Shown here: piece by piece, positions 1-5,507 of the stretch
Layout: each line of letters opens with the position of its first letter
How positions within the stretch are numbered: position 1 is the first letter of the stretch
Assembly (NCBI GenBank): GCA_030610515.1
Contig: JAUWRQ010000097.1
Coordinates: 1-5,634 of the forward strand
Length of the DNA: 5,634 bases
Reading direction: 5' to 3'
DNA from: Candidatus Eiseniibacteriota bacterium
GTDB taxonomy: Bacteria; Joyebacterota; Joyebacteria; Joyebacterales; Joyebacteraceae
The notes under the pieces: model-generated
Told to the model about the DNA's origin: nothing
Database searches by the model: none
The model's input: only the letters and a program-made list of their open reading frames with translations
Program-made: the position numbers and the translations under genes

Positions 1-240
1 GGGATGCGCAAGGTCAAGTCGATGGCGAAGGTGTCGGTCGCGGCTCCCGTTGGGACGCTCGCGGTCGCGTGTGACGCCGACGCGTGGGCGAGGATCGAGC
101 CCTTGAGGCGAGAGCTCCTCGATGTCTCGAACGCTCAGGACCTGGTGCACGCGGACCAGGCAGGCGATGGCTTCGTCGAGACGGACAGAGAGGGCATTCT
201 CGTGTCGGCTGAGCTTCTTGAGCCTCCGGCGGACGCGTGA
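1..240 (+). CDS. valS: C-terminal end of a probable valyl-tRNA synthetase (5' end outside window)
   Basis: The frame is open from the left edge to a TGA at 238-240, leaving about 79 residues of a larger protein. Codons are strongly G/C in the third position, as in the genes downstream. The visible part starts with a basic stretch of the form RKVKSMAKVSVAAPV, runs into an amphipathic helix (RIEPLRRELLDVSNAQDLV) and ends in a short strand (ILVSAEL) plus a Pro/Ala tail. This order resembles, from memory, the end of the anticodon-binding region of short archaeal- or actinobacterial-type ValRS, which have a KxKSxAKVS-like segment, a variable strand-helix part, and no C-terminal coiled-coil arm. 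ValRS charges tRNA-Val with valine in the cytoplasm. No catalytic motif (HIGH, KMSKS) lies in the window, so the call rests on this tail alone; another class Ia synthetase such as IleRS is the main alternative. Confidence 0.5.
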   Translation, partial: GMRKVKSMAKVSVAAPVGTLAVACDADAWARIEPLRRELLDVSNAQDLVHADQAGDGFVETDREGILVSAELLEPPADA

Positions 241-350
241 GCGCGCGAGACTGCGAATCCGCCCACGAGGGGACACCCGGGAGCGCGGCCCATCGTGTCA
301 TTGCGCGCGGGGCCACGCACGCACCGCACGCCTACGCGCACTGACGATCC

Positions 351-357
351 GGGAGGG
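351..357 (+). promoter_or_regulatory. Ribosome binding site setting a TTG start for the GT9 gene
   Basis: The run GGGAGGG ends 3 bases before a TTG at 361. It is the only good Shine-Dalgarno sequence near the beginning of this frame. The alternative GTG at 295 has no purine-rich element close upstream and would add 22 residues rich in Arg, Pro and Thr that do not look like folded protein. The spacing to TTG is a little short, so the start is likely but not certain. Confidence 0.5.
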
Positions 358-360
358 CCC

Positions 361-1428
361 TTGTCAGCCACGCAGCCAGAGCGCGAGCTCATCATTCCCG
401 AGGCTCCCTCCATTCTCGCGATCGAGACAGGCCTTCTGGGAGAACTTCTCGTCATCACTCCCGCGCTCCGAGCCGTCAAGGCGGCGTGGCCGGACGCCCG
501 GGTCACCGTCATGGCGACGCCGGGGTCCGCACCGATCCTTGTCGGGAATCCCAACGTCGACCGACTTCTCCCTCTGTCGAAGAGGGAACGCTCAGGGTTC
601 GTCGGGCTCGTGCGCCTGGCGTCCTGGATCAGGGCGAAGCGCTTCGACGCCGTTCTCGTTTTCCACACGTCGTTCAGGAGCGCGCTCGTCGCGTTCATGG
701 GCGCGGTTCCCGTCCGGGCCGGCCTGAGCTGCGAAGGACGTGGGTTCCTGCTGACGCACAAGCGGCCACGCGACAGGAGCGCGTACGAGGTCGACGAGCA
801 TCTGGGAATCGTCGAGCTGCTCGGGGCCGAGGCGCAGGGGCGGGAACTCGACATTTTCCTCACCGATGATGAACGAGCAGAGGCCGCCTCTCTCCTCAGG
901 CGCACGACCGCTCGGGCGCTCGTGTGCCTGCATCCCGGCGCGAGCAGGGAGATTCGCCGCTGGCCCGCCGAGCGGTTCGCGGAGCTCGGGGCGGAGCTCT
1001 CGAGCGAGCCGGACATCGAGGTAGTCTACGCGCTCGGTCCGCGGGAGAAGACCGTGGCCGAAGCCGTCGAGCAGTGGTACGAGGACAAGCGGCTGGACAG
1101 TCCGACGATCGTCTTCCCGAGGACCGCGCGAGTGCTTGCCGCAGTTTTCGAGCGGGCGTCCGCGGTCGTGACCAATAACACGGGTCCCATGCACATGGCT
1201 GCGGCCGTGGGTGTTTCCGGGGTGTTCATACATGGACCGACGCCGGTCCGGCGATGGCATCCTCCCGGCGACAAGTACATCCCCATCTACGCGGGCGACG
1301 TCCCTTGCAGGCCGTGCGACACGTCGCAGTGTGCTCAGTCGTCGCTGCTCTGCATGGAGGCGGTCGACGTCGACCGCGTGTTGGCGGCGGTCATGCCGTT
1401 GATCGCTCAGAGTTCGGAGCAGCAATGA
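361..1428 (+). CDS. Glycosyltransferase family 9 (ADP-heptose:LPS heptosyltransferase-like)
   Basis: The product has about 355 residues, the usual length for the WaaC/WaaF/RfaF group (COG0859). These inverting GT-B enzymes transfer a heptose or similar sugar from a nucleotide donor to the LPS core at the cytoplasmic face of the inner membrane. Family signs in order are: an N-terminal ILAIETGLLGELLVITPAL segment (residues 18-36), matching the usual 'ilvirlgalGDvl.ttPal'; HPGAS at 191-195 followed by RRWP (199-202) at the start of the donor domain; NNTGPMH at 272-278, the conserved nucleotide-sugar loop; and a cysteine set C316-x2-C319-x4-C324-x6-C331 near the end, seen in many WaaF-like members. 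The usual Asp after the first glycine motif, proposed as catalytic base in WaaC, is Glu28 here. The gene overlaps the next glycosyltransferase by 4 bases (ATGA), which suggests translational coupling. The exact sugar and acceptor cannot be read from sequence. Confidence 0.9.
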   Translation: MSATQPERELIIPEAPSILAIETGLLGELLVITPALRAVKAAWPDARVTVMATPGSAPILVGNPNVDRLLPLSKRERSGFVGLVRLASWIRAKRFDAVLVFHTSFRSALVAFMGAVPVRAGLSCEGRGFLLTHKRPRDRSAYEVDEHLGIVELLGAEAQGRELDIFLTDDERAEAASLLRRTTARALVCLHPGASREIRRWPAERFAELGAELSSEPDIEVVYALGPREKTVAEAVEQWYEDKRLDSPTIVFPRTARVLAAVFERASAVVTNNTGPMHMAAAVGVSGVFIHGPTPVRRWHPPGDKYIPIYAGDVPCRPCDTSQCAQSSLLCMEAVDVDRVLAAVMPLIAQSSEQQ

Positions 1429-2537
1429 CGATAATGCACATCATCGAGTCGCCGTCCTGGACGGGCGCGATGGCGCAGACGTTCGAGCTCGTGCGAGGGC
1501 TGGAGGCACGCGGTCATACCGTCGCTCTCGCGACCACGCCTGGGAGCATCCTCTGGGGACGCGCCGCCGAGGCCGGCATCGAGATGCTCGCGGTGGAGAC
1601 GCGCTCCGAGCTCAATCCAGTGGCCATCGCCAAGATCTCCTCCTTCGTCCTTCGCAGGCGCGTCGACATCGTGCACGCGCACAGGGCGCACGCACACTCG
1701 CTTGGACTTCTGACCGCCGTTGTGACGCGTCGCCCCTTCGTCGTGTCGCGGCGCGTGTCGTTCAGGCCGAAGGACAACCTGGGGAGCCGCGTGAAATACG
1801 GAAGCAGGTTCGTGACGAGGATCGTCGCGGTCTCGCAGGGCGTGAAGGATGTCCTCGTCGACTACGGCGTGCCAGAGGACAAGGTCGTCGTCATCTACAG
1901 CGGCTCGGACCCTTCGGTCTACGACGGAGATGTCGACGGCGGTGCCGTGCGCGATGAGTTCGGTATCCCGAGGGACGCCCCGCTCGTCGGCAAGGTGGCG
2001 AACTATTACCACGGCTGGAAGGGACACGACACGTTCCTGGCCGCAGCCGCGAAGGTCGTCGCCGCAATCCCCAACGCGCGTTTTCTCCTGGCCGGAGAGC
2101 GCACCGACGATAAGAAGATGGAGGCGCTGGTCGCGGGACTTGGCCTGGAGGGCGTGGTCACGCGCGCGGGATACCGGTACGACGTTCCGCAGGTCCTGGC
2201 GTCTCTCGATGTCTCCGTCAACTGTCCGCGCGCGGGTGAGGGGCTCTCCGGGGCGGTGCGCGAGTCGCTCGCAATGGGGAGACCCGTCGTCGCCACGGAC
2301 GTTGGAGGGAACAAAGAGCTCGTGCGCGACGGGGAGACTGGGATCCTGGTGCCGCCCGATGACCCTGAGGCCCTGGCAGCTGCGATCCTCAAGCTGCTCG
2401 GTGATCCAGTGTTCGCGCACGGCCTCGCTGAACGAGGCTCCGCGTTCGTCCGGGAGAACCTGACCGTCGATCGGATGGTTGACGAGACCGTCCGGCTCTA
2501 CGAGGGGATACTCGTGGAGCGGCGGGCTCGCGGATGA
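1425..2537 (+). CDS. Glycosyltransferase family 4 (GT-B, retaining)
   Basis: The product has about 370 residues. The start is the ATG inside the ATGA overlap with the GT9 stop, preceded by GGAG at 1416-1419 with 5-base spacing; the same frame is open further upstream, but that part lies inside the GT9 gene. The N-terminal half has a Rossmann-like fold beginning MHIIESPSWTGAMAQTFELV and an HAHRAHAH segment typical of the acceptor domain. The C-terminal half carries the donor-binding part of the Glycos_transf_1 domain: a GKVANYYHGWKGHD block with Lys199, a LLAGERTDD block, and the E-x7-E motif at Glu272 and Glu280, followed by MGRPVVATDVGGNKE and GILVPPDDPEAL. GT4 enzymes move a sugar from a nucleotide or lipid-linked donor with retention of configuration. 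Its coupling to a GT9 gene suggests work on LPS core or another surface glycan, most likely on the cytoplasmic side of the membrane. The sugar specificity is unknown. Confidence 0.92.
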   Translation: MTIMHIIESPSWTGAMAQTFELVRGLEARGHTVALATTPGSILWGRAAEAGIEMLAVETRSELNPVAIAKISSFVLRRRVDIVHAHRAHAHSLGLLTAVVTRRPFVVSRRVSFRPKDNLGSRVKYGSRFVTRIVAVSQGVKDVLVDYGVPEDKVVVIYSGSDPSVYDGDVDGGAVRDEFGIPRDAPLVGKVANYYHGWKGHDTFLAAAAKVVAAIPNARFLLAGERTDDKKMEALVAGLGLEGVVTRAGYRYDVPQVLASLDVSVNCPRAGEGLSGAVRESLAMGRPVVATDVGGNKELVRDGETGILVPPDDPEALAAAILKLLGDPVFAHGLAERGSAFVRENLTVDRMVDETVRLYEGILVERRARG

Positions 2538-2571
2538 TGGCTGCGCGAGCGCACCAACTGGAGTCTCGACG

Positions 2572-3138
2572 ATGACGTCCGCGCCTTCCCAATACTGCAA
2601 GAACCTCTTCGTGACCGGTCGTCCGGGCGTCGGCAAGACGACGCTCATCGGGCGCGTTCTGGAGAGACTGGACGCCGCCGTCGGCGGATTCGTGACGAGC
2701 GAGATCCGGGATGGGGGCGTTCGCGTCGGCTTCGCCATCGCCGACCTGTTGGGGGAGAGCGGGACCCTCGCACATGTCGACCTCAGCAGCGAGTACCGCG
2801 TGGGTCGGTACGGCGTCAACCGCACGGATCTGGAACGAATAGGCATCCCGGCGATCAGGAACGCACTCCACCTGTCGCAGCTCGTCGTGATGGACGAGAT
2901 CGGGAGGATGGAACTCTGCTCGCCTCAGTTCCGCGCTGAGGTCGAGCGCGCCCTGGACTCCCCGACGCTCGTCCTGGGCACACTCCAGGATCGTGGGAGT
3001 CCGTTTCTCGACAGCGTGCGGGCTCGGCCCGACGTCGAGGTGATTCGCGTGACGGAGGAGAACCGCGGCAGGATGGTGGAAGAGGTGCTTGCGCGTGTGG
3101 AGAGACTTCTTCACGACGCGGGGGCAGACACGGACTAA
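2572..3138 (+). CDS. THEP1-family nucleoside-triphosphatase
   Basis: The product has 188 residues, close to the usual 170-190 of this P-loop family (NTPase_1, THEP1). Members hydrolyse ATP, GTP and other NTPs to NDPs in vitro; their cellular role is not established. The Walker A motif GRPGVGKT is at residues 16-23 right after the first beta strand. The family segments GGFVTSEIRDGG (about 38-49) and YRVGRYGV (75-82) are present. Walker B is LVVMDEIGRMEL (104-115) with Asp108 and Glu109. The chain ends with a PDVEVIRVTEENR block typical of the family. The ATG at 2572 is chosen because GGAG at 2560-2563 lies 8 bases ahead and the P-loop then starts near residue 16, as in relatives; an in-frame start at 2479 would lie within the preceding gene. 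It follows the GT4 gene by 34 bases on the same strand, so co-transcription is likely, but a link to glycan synthesis is only inferred. Confidence 0.92.
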   Translation: MTSAPSQYCKNLFVTGRPGVGKTTLIGRVLERLDAAVGGFVTSEIRDGGVRVGFAIADLLGESGTLAHVDLSSEYRVGRYGVNRTDLERIGIPAIRNALHLSQLVVMDEIGRMELCSPQFRAEVERALDSPTLVLGTLQDRGSPFLDSVRARPDVEVIRVTEENRGRMVEEVLARVERLLHDAGADTD

Positions 3139-3143
3139 CCGCC

Positions 3144-3554
3144 TTACTTCCCGGTCGCCTGCCGGAACCTGGCGGGGGGCCAGGTTCCCGCCCTGATGCC
3201 GTCGGCGAGGATGAGCAGAACGCCGGAGACGCCGAGGGGCACCGCGAGCAAGAGGGCCGTGCGAAGCGCTCCATGGGGAGGATAGGCCTCGACCTTGAGA
3301 GCGATCCAGAGCGCCACCGCGATCGCCTCCACCAGCAGGGCGGAGCCGGCGGCCGTCGCCCACTTGATGCCCGCCAGGCCTGTTGCGACCGCCAGGATCG
3401 TGAAGATGATCTTGACGAGGGCGAACGCGATGCTCGCTCCACCCACGGTGAGCGTGAGGCCGAGCCACATCACCGCGAACACGGGCGCTATCACAGCACC
3501 GAGTATCGCGAACGGCCGCCAGGACCCCGGTCTGTTCTTCTGAGCCTCCGACAC
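3144..3554 (-). CDS. Small four-helix integral membrane protein, function unknown
   Basis: I do not recognise the family. The product has 136 residues from a GTG at 3554, chosen because GGAG at 3561-3564 stands 6 bases ahead; a TTG at 3566 would add four residues (LERE) but has a poor ribosome site. A short charged N-terminus (SEAQKNRPGSWR) precedes four strongly hydrophobic segments at about residues 15-35, 40-63, 66-86 and 99-120, with a basic C-terminal tail (PARFRQATGK). The loops are very short, and no catalytic or metal-binding motif is visible. Glu76 within the third helix and Asp118 near the end of the fourth are the only acidic residues inside the membrane segments. The gene is convergent with the NTPase gene (5 bases between the stops) and divergent from the lipoprotein pair, so it is probably transcribed alone. 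It could be a small inner-membrane accessory protein. Confidence 0.75.
   Translation of the reverse strand: MSEAQKNRPGSWRPFAILGAVIAPVFAVMWLGLTLTVGGASIAFALVKIIFTILAVATGLAGIKWATAAGSALLVEAIAVALWIALKVEAYPPHGALRTALLLAVPLGVSGVLLILADGIRAGTWPPARFRQATGK
3164..3188. terminator. Perfect 10-bp inverted repeat at the convergent gene junction
   Basis: GGAACCTGGC (3164-3173) and GCCAGGTTCC (3179-3188) are exact complements around a five-G loop. The hairpin begins 25 bases past the NTPase stop codon and lies inside the last codons of the opposing membrane-protein gene. It would form in RNA from either strand, so it could end or stabilise transcripts of both genes. No run of T follows on either side, so it is not a classic intrinsic terminator. 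Confidence 0.5.
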
Positions 3555-3560
3555 CTCACG

Positions 3561-3564
3561 CTCC
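3561..3564 (-). promoter_or_regulatory. Ribosome binding site favouring the GTG start of the membrane protein
   Basis: Read on the minus strand this is GGAG, six bases before the GTG at 3554. It overlaps the alternative TTG codon at 3566-3564, which itself has no convincing purine-rich element upstream. This decides for the shorter protein. Confidence 0.5.
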
Positions 3565-3578
3565 AATCTTGAAGCCTT

Positions 3579-3594
3579 GATTCGAGCCCGAATC
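3579..3594. repeat. Short inverted repeat overlapping the possible -10 element
   Basis: GATTCG (3579-3584) and CGAATC (3589-3594) form an exact 6-bp inverted repeat around AGCC. It lies in the divergent intergenic region, downstream of and partly covering the possible minus-strand -10 sequence. It could be an operator or a small leader hairpin; at this length chance is a real alternative. Confidence 0.3.
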
Positions 3595-3620
3595 TACTCC
3601 CGCGTCCTCCGCCGGCGCAA
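3591..3620 (-). promoter_or_regulatory. Possible sigma70-type promoter for the membrane-protein gene
   Basis: On the minus strand TTGCGC (3620-3615) and TAGATT (3596-3591) are separated by 18 bases. They resemble -35 and -10 elements and lie 37 bases or more before the GTG start. Each keeps four of six consensus bases, and weak matches of this kind arise by chance, so this is only a candidate. Confidence 0.25.
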
Positions 3621-3838
3621 GTGGATTCCCGGGGCCACCGTCTGGTGCGCCGCCAGCGCTCGGCTGGATGCCGCGAACTGCGGACTACCACATCGCCCGC
3701 GTTCCGCGTAGGATGGTCTTCAGGGTGACGAATCCAGTGCTGCCCCCGCCCCGCCCCACTGTGGTTTCAGGCGTCCCCCCTTGAGGTCCGCCGCCGGCCG
3801 GATCCGAACGGCTGGCCGACCAGGGAGGTAAGCTCAAG

Positions 3839-4294
3839 ATGTCATTCAAGGCCCTCATCACGGTGATCATGTTGCTCGTTCTGTCGCTCTCGGGCTGTGC
3901 GCGGCGCGTGCCGGTCGCCGAGCTCGAGGACAGGGGAGCCGACGTCGGGGCCGTCGTCACGCTCGAGAACGGCGACACCTTCCGCTGCAGAGTCCTCTCA
4001 CTCTCGCGGGATGAGTTGCTGGTCGAGATATACTACCCGATCGGAGGAGACGTCGAGCTCCGAGGCTCGGGCGCCGACCTGCGAGTCGTGGTCGGCGGAG
4101 AACGGGTCTTGGGCGAGATCACGTCCATCGAGCGGGACGGCATCAGCCGGACGGCGCTCGTACGACGCACGATCCCGGTCGACGACGTTTCCCACGCGAC
4201 GTTCCACCGAAGCGGCAGCGAGGCATCGCTGGGACCGATCCTGAGTCTGTTCGTCGGCCCAGTCGTCGGTGCTCTTCTCGCCCTCGCGATCTGA
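3839..4294 (+). CDS. Lipoprotein with C-terminal hydrophobic segment, first of a tandem pair
   Basis: I do not recognise the family. The product has 151 residues; the ATG is preceded by a strong GGGAGGT (3823-3829) with 9-base spacing. Residues 1-19 form a lipoprotein signal peptide (Lys4, hydrophobic core, then LSG before Cys20), so the mature protein should carry lipid on Cys20. Ala at the following position would favour the outer membrane under the E. coli sorting rule. The middle (about 35-125) looks like repeated short beta strands, with VTLENGDTFRCRVLSLS and a later TIPVDDVSHATF stretch that recall small barrel (Sm-like) folds, though this is only an impression. The last 21 residues (131-151) are uncharged and hydrophobic with spaced glycines (GPVVGALLALAI), enough for one membrane helix. 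The next gene starts 18 bases later, has the same layout and shares motifs with this one, so the two form a small operon and are probably duplicates. Confidence 0.85.
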   Translation: MSFKALITVIMLLVLSLSGCARRVPVAELEDRGADVGAVVTLENGDTFRCRVLSLSRDELLVEIYYPIGGDVELRGSGADLRVVVGGERVLGEITSIERDGISRTALVRRTIPVDDVSHATFHRSGSEASLGPILSLFVGPVVGALLALAI

Positions 4295-4312
4295 GAAAGG
4301 AGATTCGTCCCG

Positions 4313-4774
4313 ATGTCGGTCTCCGCGCACAGCAGAACAAGACGAGGCCTCCTGGTCCCGACTCTCGGTTGCCTCATCATTACCTTCCTCGCGTCCGGAT
4401 GTGCGACCACATCCGGCTGGTACTTCGCGGACGAGCCGGGTGTGCCCGTCGACATGCGTCTCGAGGGGGACGAGACGCTCTCTGCTACGCTCGTTGAGCT
4501 CTCCAATGGAACGCTCGTCATCGACACGAGCATAGAGAGGGGTGAGGACGTCGAGGTCATTCGCAGGGGTGGTGTGGACTACGTCTACGTCCGCGGGGTC
4601 GCGGCGGGTACGGCGGTGGAGATACGCGACTTCGACATCGTCACGCGACAACGGGTGCCGCTCTGCGAGGCGGACGATCTCACAGTGAGATCACGCGGCT
4701 ACCTGGGATGGGGGTCGGCCGTTGCGGGTGTGCTCACGTTCTTTCTCCTGCGCGTCGTGGAGGACTCGCAGTAA
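4313..4774 (+). CDS. Lipoprotein with C-terminal hydrophobic segment, second of a tandem pair
   Basis: I do not recognise the family. The product has 153 residues; AAAGGAG at 4296-4302 stands 10 bases ahead of the ATG. The N-terminus has a basic region (RTRR, 8-11), a hydrophobic core and LASG before Cys30, a lipobox with Ala rather than Leu at -3. The middle parallels the preceding protein: MRLEGDETLSATLVELSNG aligns with its VTLENGDTFRCRVLSLSRD, and GEDVEVIRRGGVDYVYVRG aligns with GGDVELRGSGADLRVVVGG, each followed by an [AE]-x-EI or GEI turn and an I/V-rich strand. The C-terminus has a hydrophobic stretch at about 131-149 (GWGSAVAGVLTFFLLRVV) followed by a short acidic tail. The product is probably anchored on the periplasmic face of a membrane; function is unknown. 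The gene converges with the nitroreductase gene downstream, leaving 67 bases in which I see no good terminator hairpin. Confidence 0.85.
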   Translation: MSVSAHSRTRRGLLVPTLGCLIITFLASGCATTSGWYFADEPGVPVDMRLEGDETLSATLVELSNGTLVIDTSIERGEDVEVIRRGGVDYVYVRGVAAGTAVEIRDFDIVTRQRVPLCEADDLTVRSRGYLGWGSAVAGVLTFFLLRVVEDSQ

Positions 4775-4841
4775 GCCGACGATCCCGCGCAGCGGATTCG
4801 GCGTTCCCGCGGCGAGTTCGACTGACCCCGCCCGAGCGGCT

Positions 4842-5456
4842 CTATTCGAGCGGTCCCACCGACGCAGCGTAGACGACGACCTCGATCACGCCGTCCACAC
4901 CCACGGCCTCGTTCATCGCGTCATCATCGAACGCGCCTATCGCACAGCATCCGTAGCCCGTGGCCGTGGCGGCCAGGTACATGTTCTGTCCGACGTGGCC
5001 GGCGTCGAGAAGCACGTAGCGCCGACCTCTCTCGCCGTATCTCGCCGTTGTCCGCGGCATGACCGCGGTCCACACGAACATCACCGACGCCTGAGAACAC
5101 ATCCTCTGACCGAGCGCCGCACGCTCCATTTCGAGGCCGACGTCGCCGGAGCGCTGAAGCATGAGTGCGTGGTCTTCCGTCAGATAACGGTAGAGGCCTG
5201 GCTTCAGATTGAACACGCTGTTGACGACAACGTGGACCTCGATGGGATAGCAGGCGCCCGCGGACGGAGCGTTTCGGAGTTCGTGAGGACCCAGCCTGCC
5301 GGTTATCCCGTGTGTGGACCACAGGAGCTGCGACAGGACCTCGAGCGGCATCGGGCCGTCTCCGTAGTGCCTGATCGAGCGGCGGGCGGACAGGACCTGC
5401 CACACGGCCGGGCCCCCGGTCACCGACGGGGCCGGCAGCCTGATGAGGGGCTCCAT
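4842..5456 (-). CDS. SagB/ThcOx-type nitroreductase-fold FMN oxidoreductase
   Basis: The product has 204 residues, typical for a single nitroreductase domain of the SagB/ThcOx subgroup. Family motifs are clear: RRSIRHY at 25-31 (the RRSxR element that binds FMN phosphate), LSQLLWSTHGITG at 41-53, RNAPSAGACYPIEVHVV at 61-77 (usual form R..PSAGALYP.E.yvv), a GLYRYL strand, DAGHVGQNMYLAATATGYG in the helix before the second half, and IGAFDDDAMNEAVGVDG at 173-189. These enzymes use FMN for two-electron oxidation or reduction. In thiazole/oxazole peptide clusters SagB oxidises azolines to azoles, but many stand-alone members have no known substrate. No YcaO cyclodehydratase or precursor peptide is visible here, so a natural-product role is not supported. 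The ATG at 5456 is preferred over one at 5460, which would touch the ribosome site. Two adjacent Cys (170-171) replace the small or hydrophobic residues I would expect before the IGAF motif. Confidence 0.92.
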   Translation of the reverse strand: MEPLIRLPAPSVTGGPAVWQVLSARRSIRHYGDGPMPLEVLSQLLWSTHGITGRLGPHELRNAPSAGACYPIEVHVVVNSVFNLKPGLYRYLTEDHALMLQRSGDVGLEMERAALGQRMCSQASVMFVWTAVMPRTTARYGERGRRYVLLDAGHVGQNMYLAATATGYGCCAIGAFDDDAMNEAVGVDGVIEVVVYAASVGPLE

Positions 5457-5460
5457 TCAT

Positions 5461-5467
5461 CCTCCTT
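5461..5467 (-). promoter_or_regulatory. Strong ribosome binding site of the nitroreductase gene
   Basis: On the minus strand this reads AAGGAGG, a near-perfect Shine-Dalgarno sequence, four bases before the ATG at 5456. The overlapping ATG at 5460 lies directly against it in another frame and would be too close to be used. This fixes the start. Confidence 0.75.
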
Positions 5468-5486
5468 CCGGGGAACCGTAACCGTG

Positions 5487-5492
5487 ACTATA
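5487..5492 (-). promoter_or_regulatory. Possible -10 element for the nitroreductase gene
   Basis: TATAGT on the minus strand stands in an otherwise GC-rich stretch about 30 bases before the start codon. A TTGAGA lies upstream but only 13 bases away, too near for a normal -35. The element is therefore a weak candidate; co-transcription with a gene to the right is an alternative. Confidence 0.25.
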
Positions 5493-5507
5493 CAGTGTGT
5501 CGAGGTC

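Larger units (their letters stand above)
3555..3838. other. Divergent intergenic region
   Basis: About 280 bases separate the minus-strand membrane-protein gene from the plus-strand lipoprotein pair. Besides the weak minus-strand promoter and the inverted repeat listed separately, it holds C-rich runs near 3742-3780 and the lipoprotein ribosome site at its right end. I see no coding frame with the codon bias of the neighbours. I could not place a plus-strand promoter for the lipoprotein pair: a TTGAGG at 3781 has no -10 partner at proper spacing. Confidence 0.6.

Noticed and set aside
1..276. Minus-strand frame at the left edge giving a helical stretch from about 240 to 110
   Set aside because: The helix-like part loses its favourable codon bias to another frame toward the left edge, which would require a frameshift. 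The plus-strand frame keeps good bias throughout and resembles a synthetase tail.
295..360. N-terminal extension of the GT9 gene to the GTG at 295
   Set aside because: The added residues are Arg/Pro/Thr-rich, no ribosome site precedes the GTG, and a GGGAGGG lies just before the TTG at 361.
135..1425. Minus-strand open frames of 277-293 codons across the GT9 gene
   Set aside because: Antisense to a well-supported GT9 gene, with low-complexity Arg/Ser-rich translation.
1407..2846. Long minus-strand open frame of 479 codons
   Set aside because: It lies antisense to the GT4 and NTPase genes, whose motifs are unmistakable. Its translation is Arg/His/Asp-rich with no domain signs; GC-rich genes often leave such open antisense frames.
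2389..3468. Minus-strand open frame of 359 codons
   Set aside because: It covers the antisense of the NTPase gene and another frame of the membrane-protein gene. The composition is typical of a shadow frame.
3998..4651. Minus-strand open frame of 217 codons opposite the lipoprotein pair
   Set aside because: Antisense to two genes with good ribosome sites and lipoprotein signals; the translation is charged and without domain signs.
4833..4853. Direct repeat CGAGCGG, two copies 7 bases apart at the end of the nitroreductase gene
   Set aside because: Only 7 bases long, in GC-rich coding-end sequence; expected by chance and not an attachment site.
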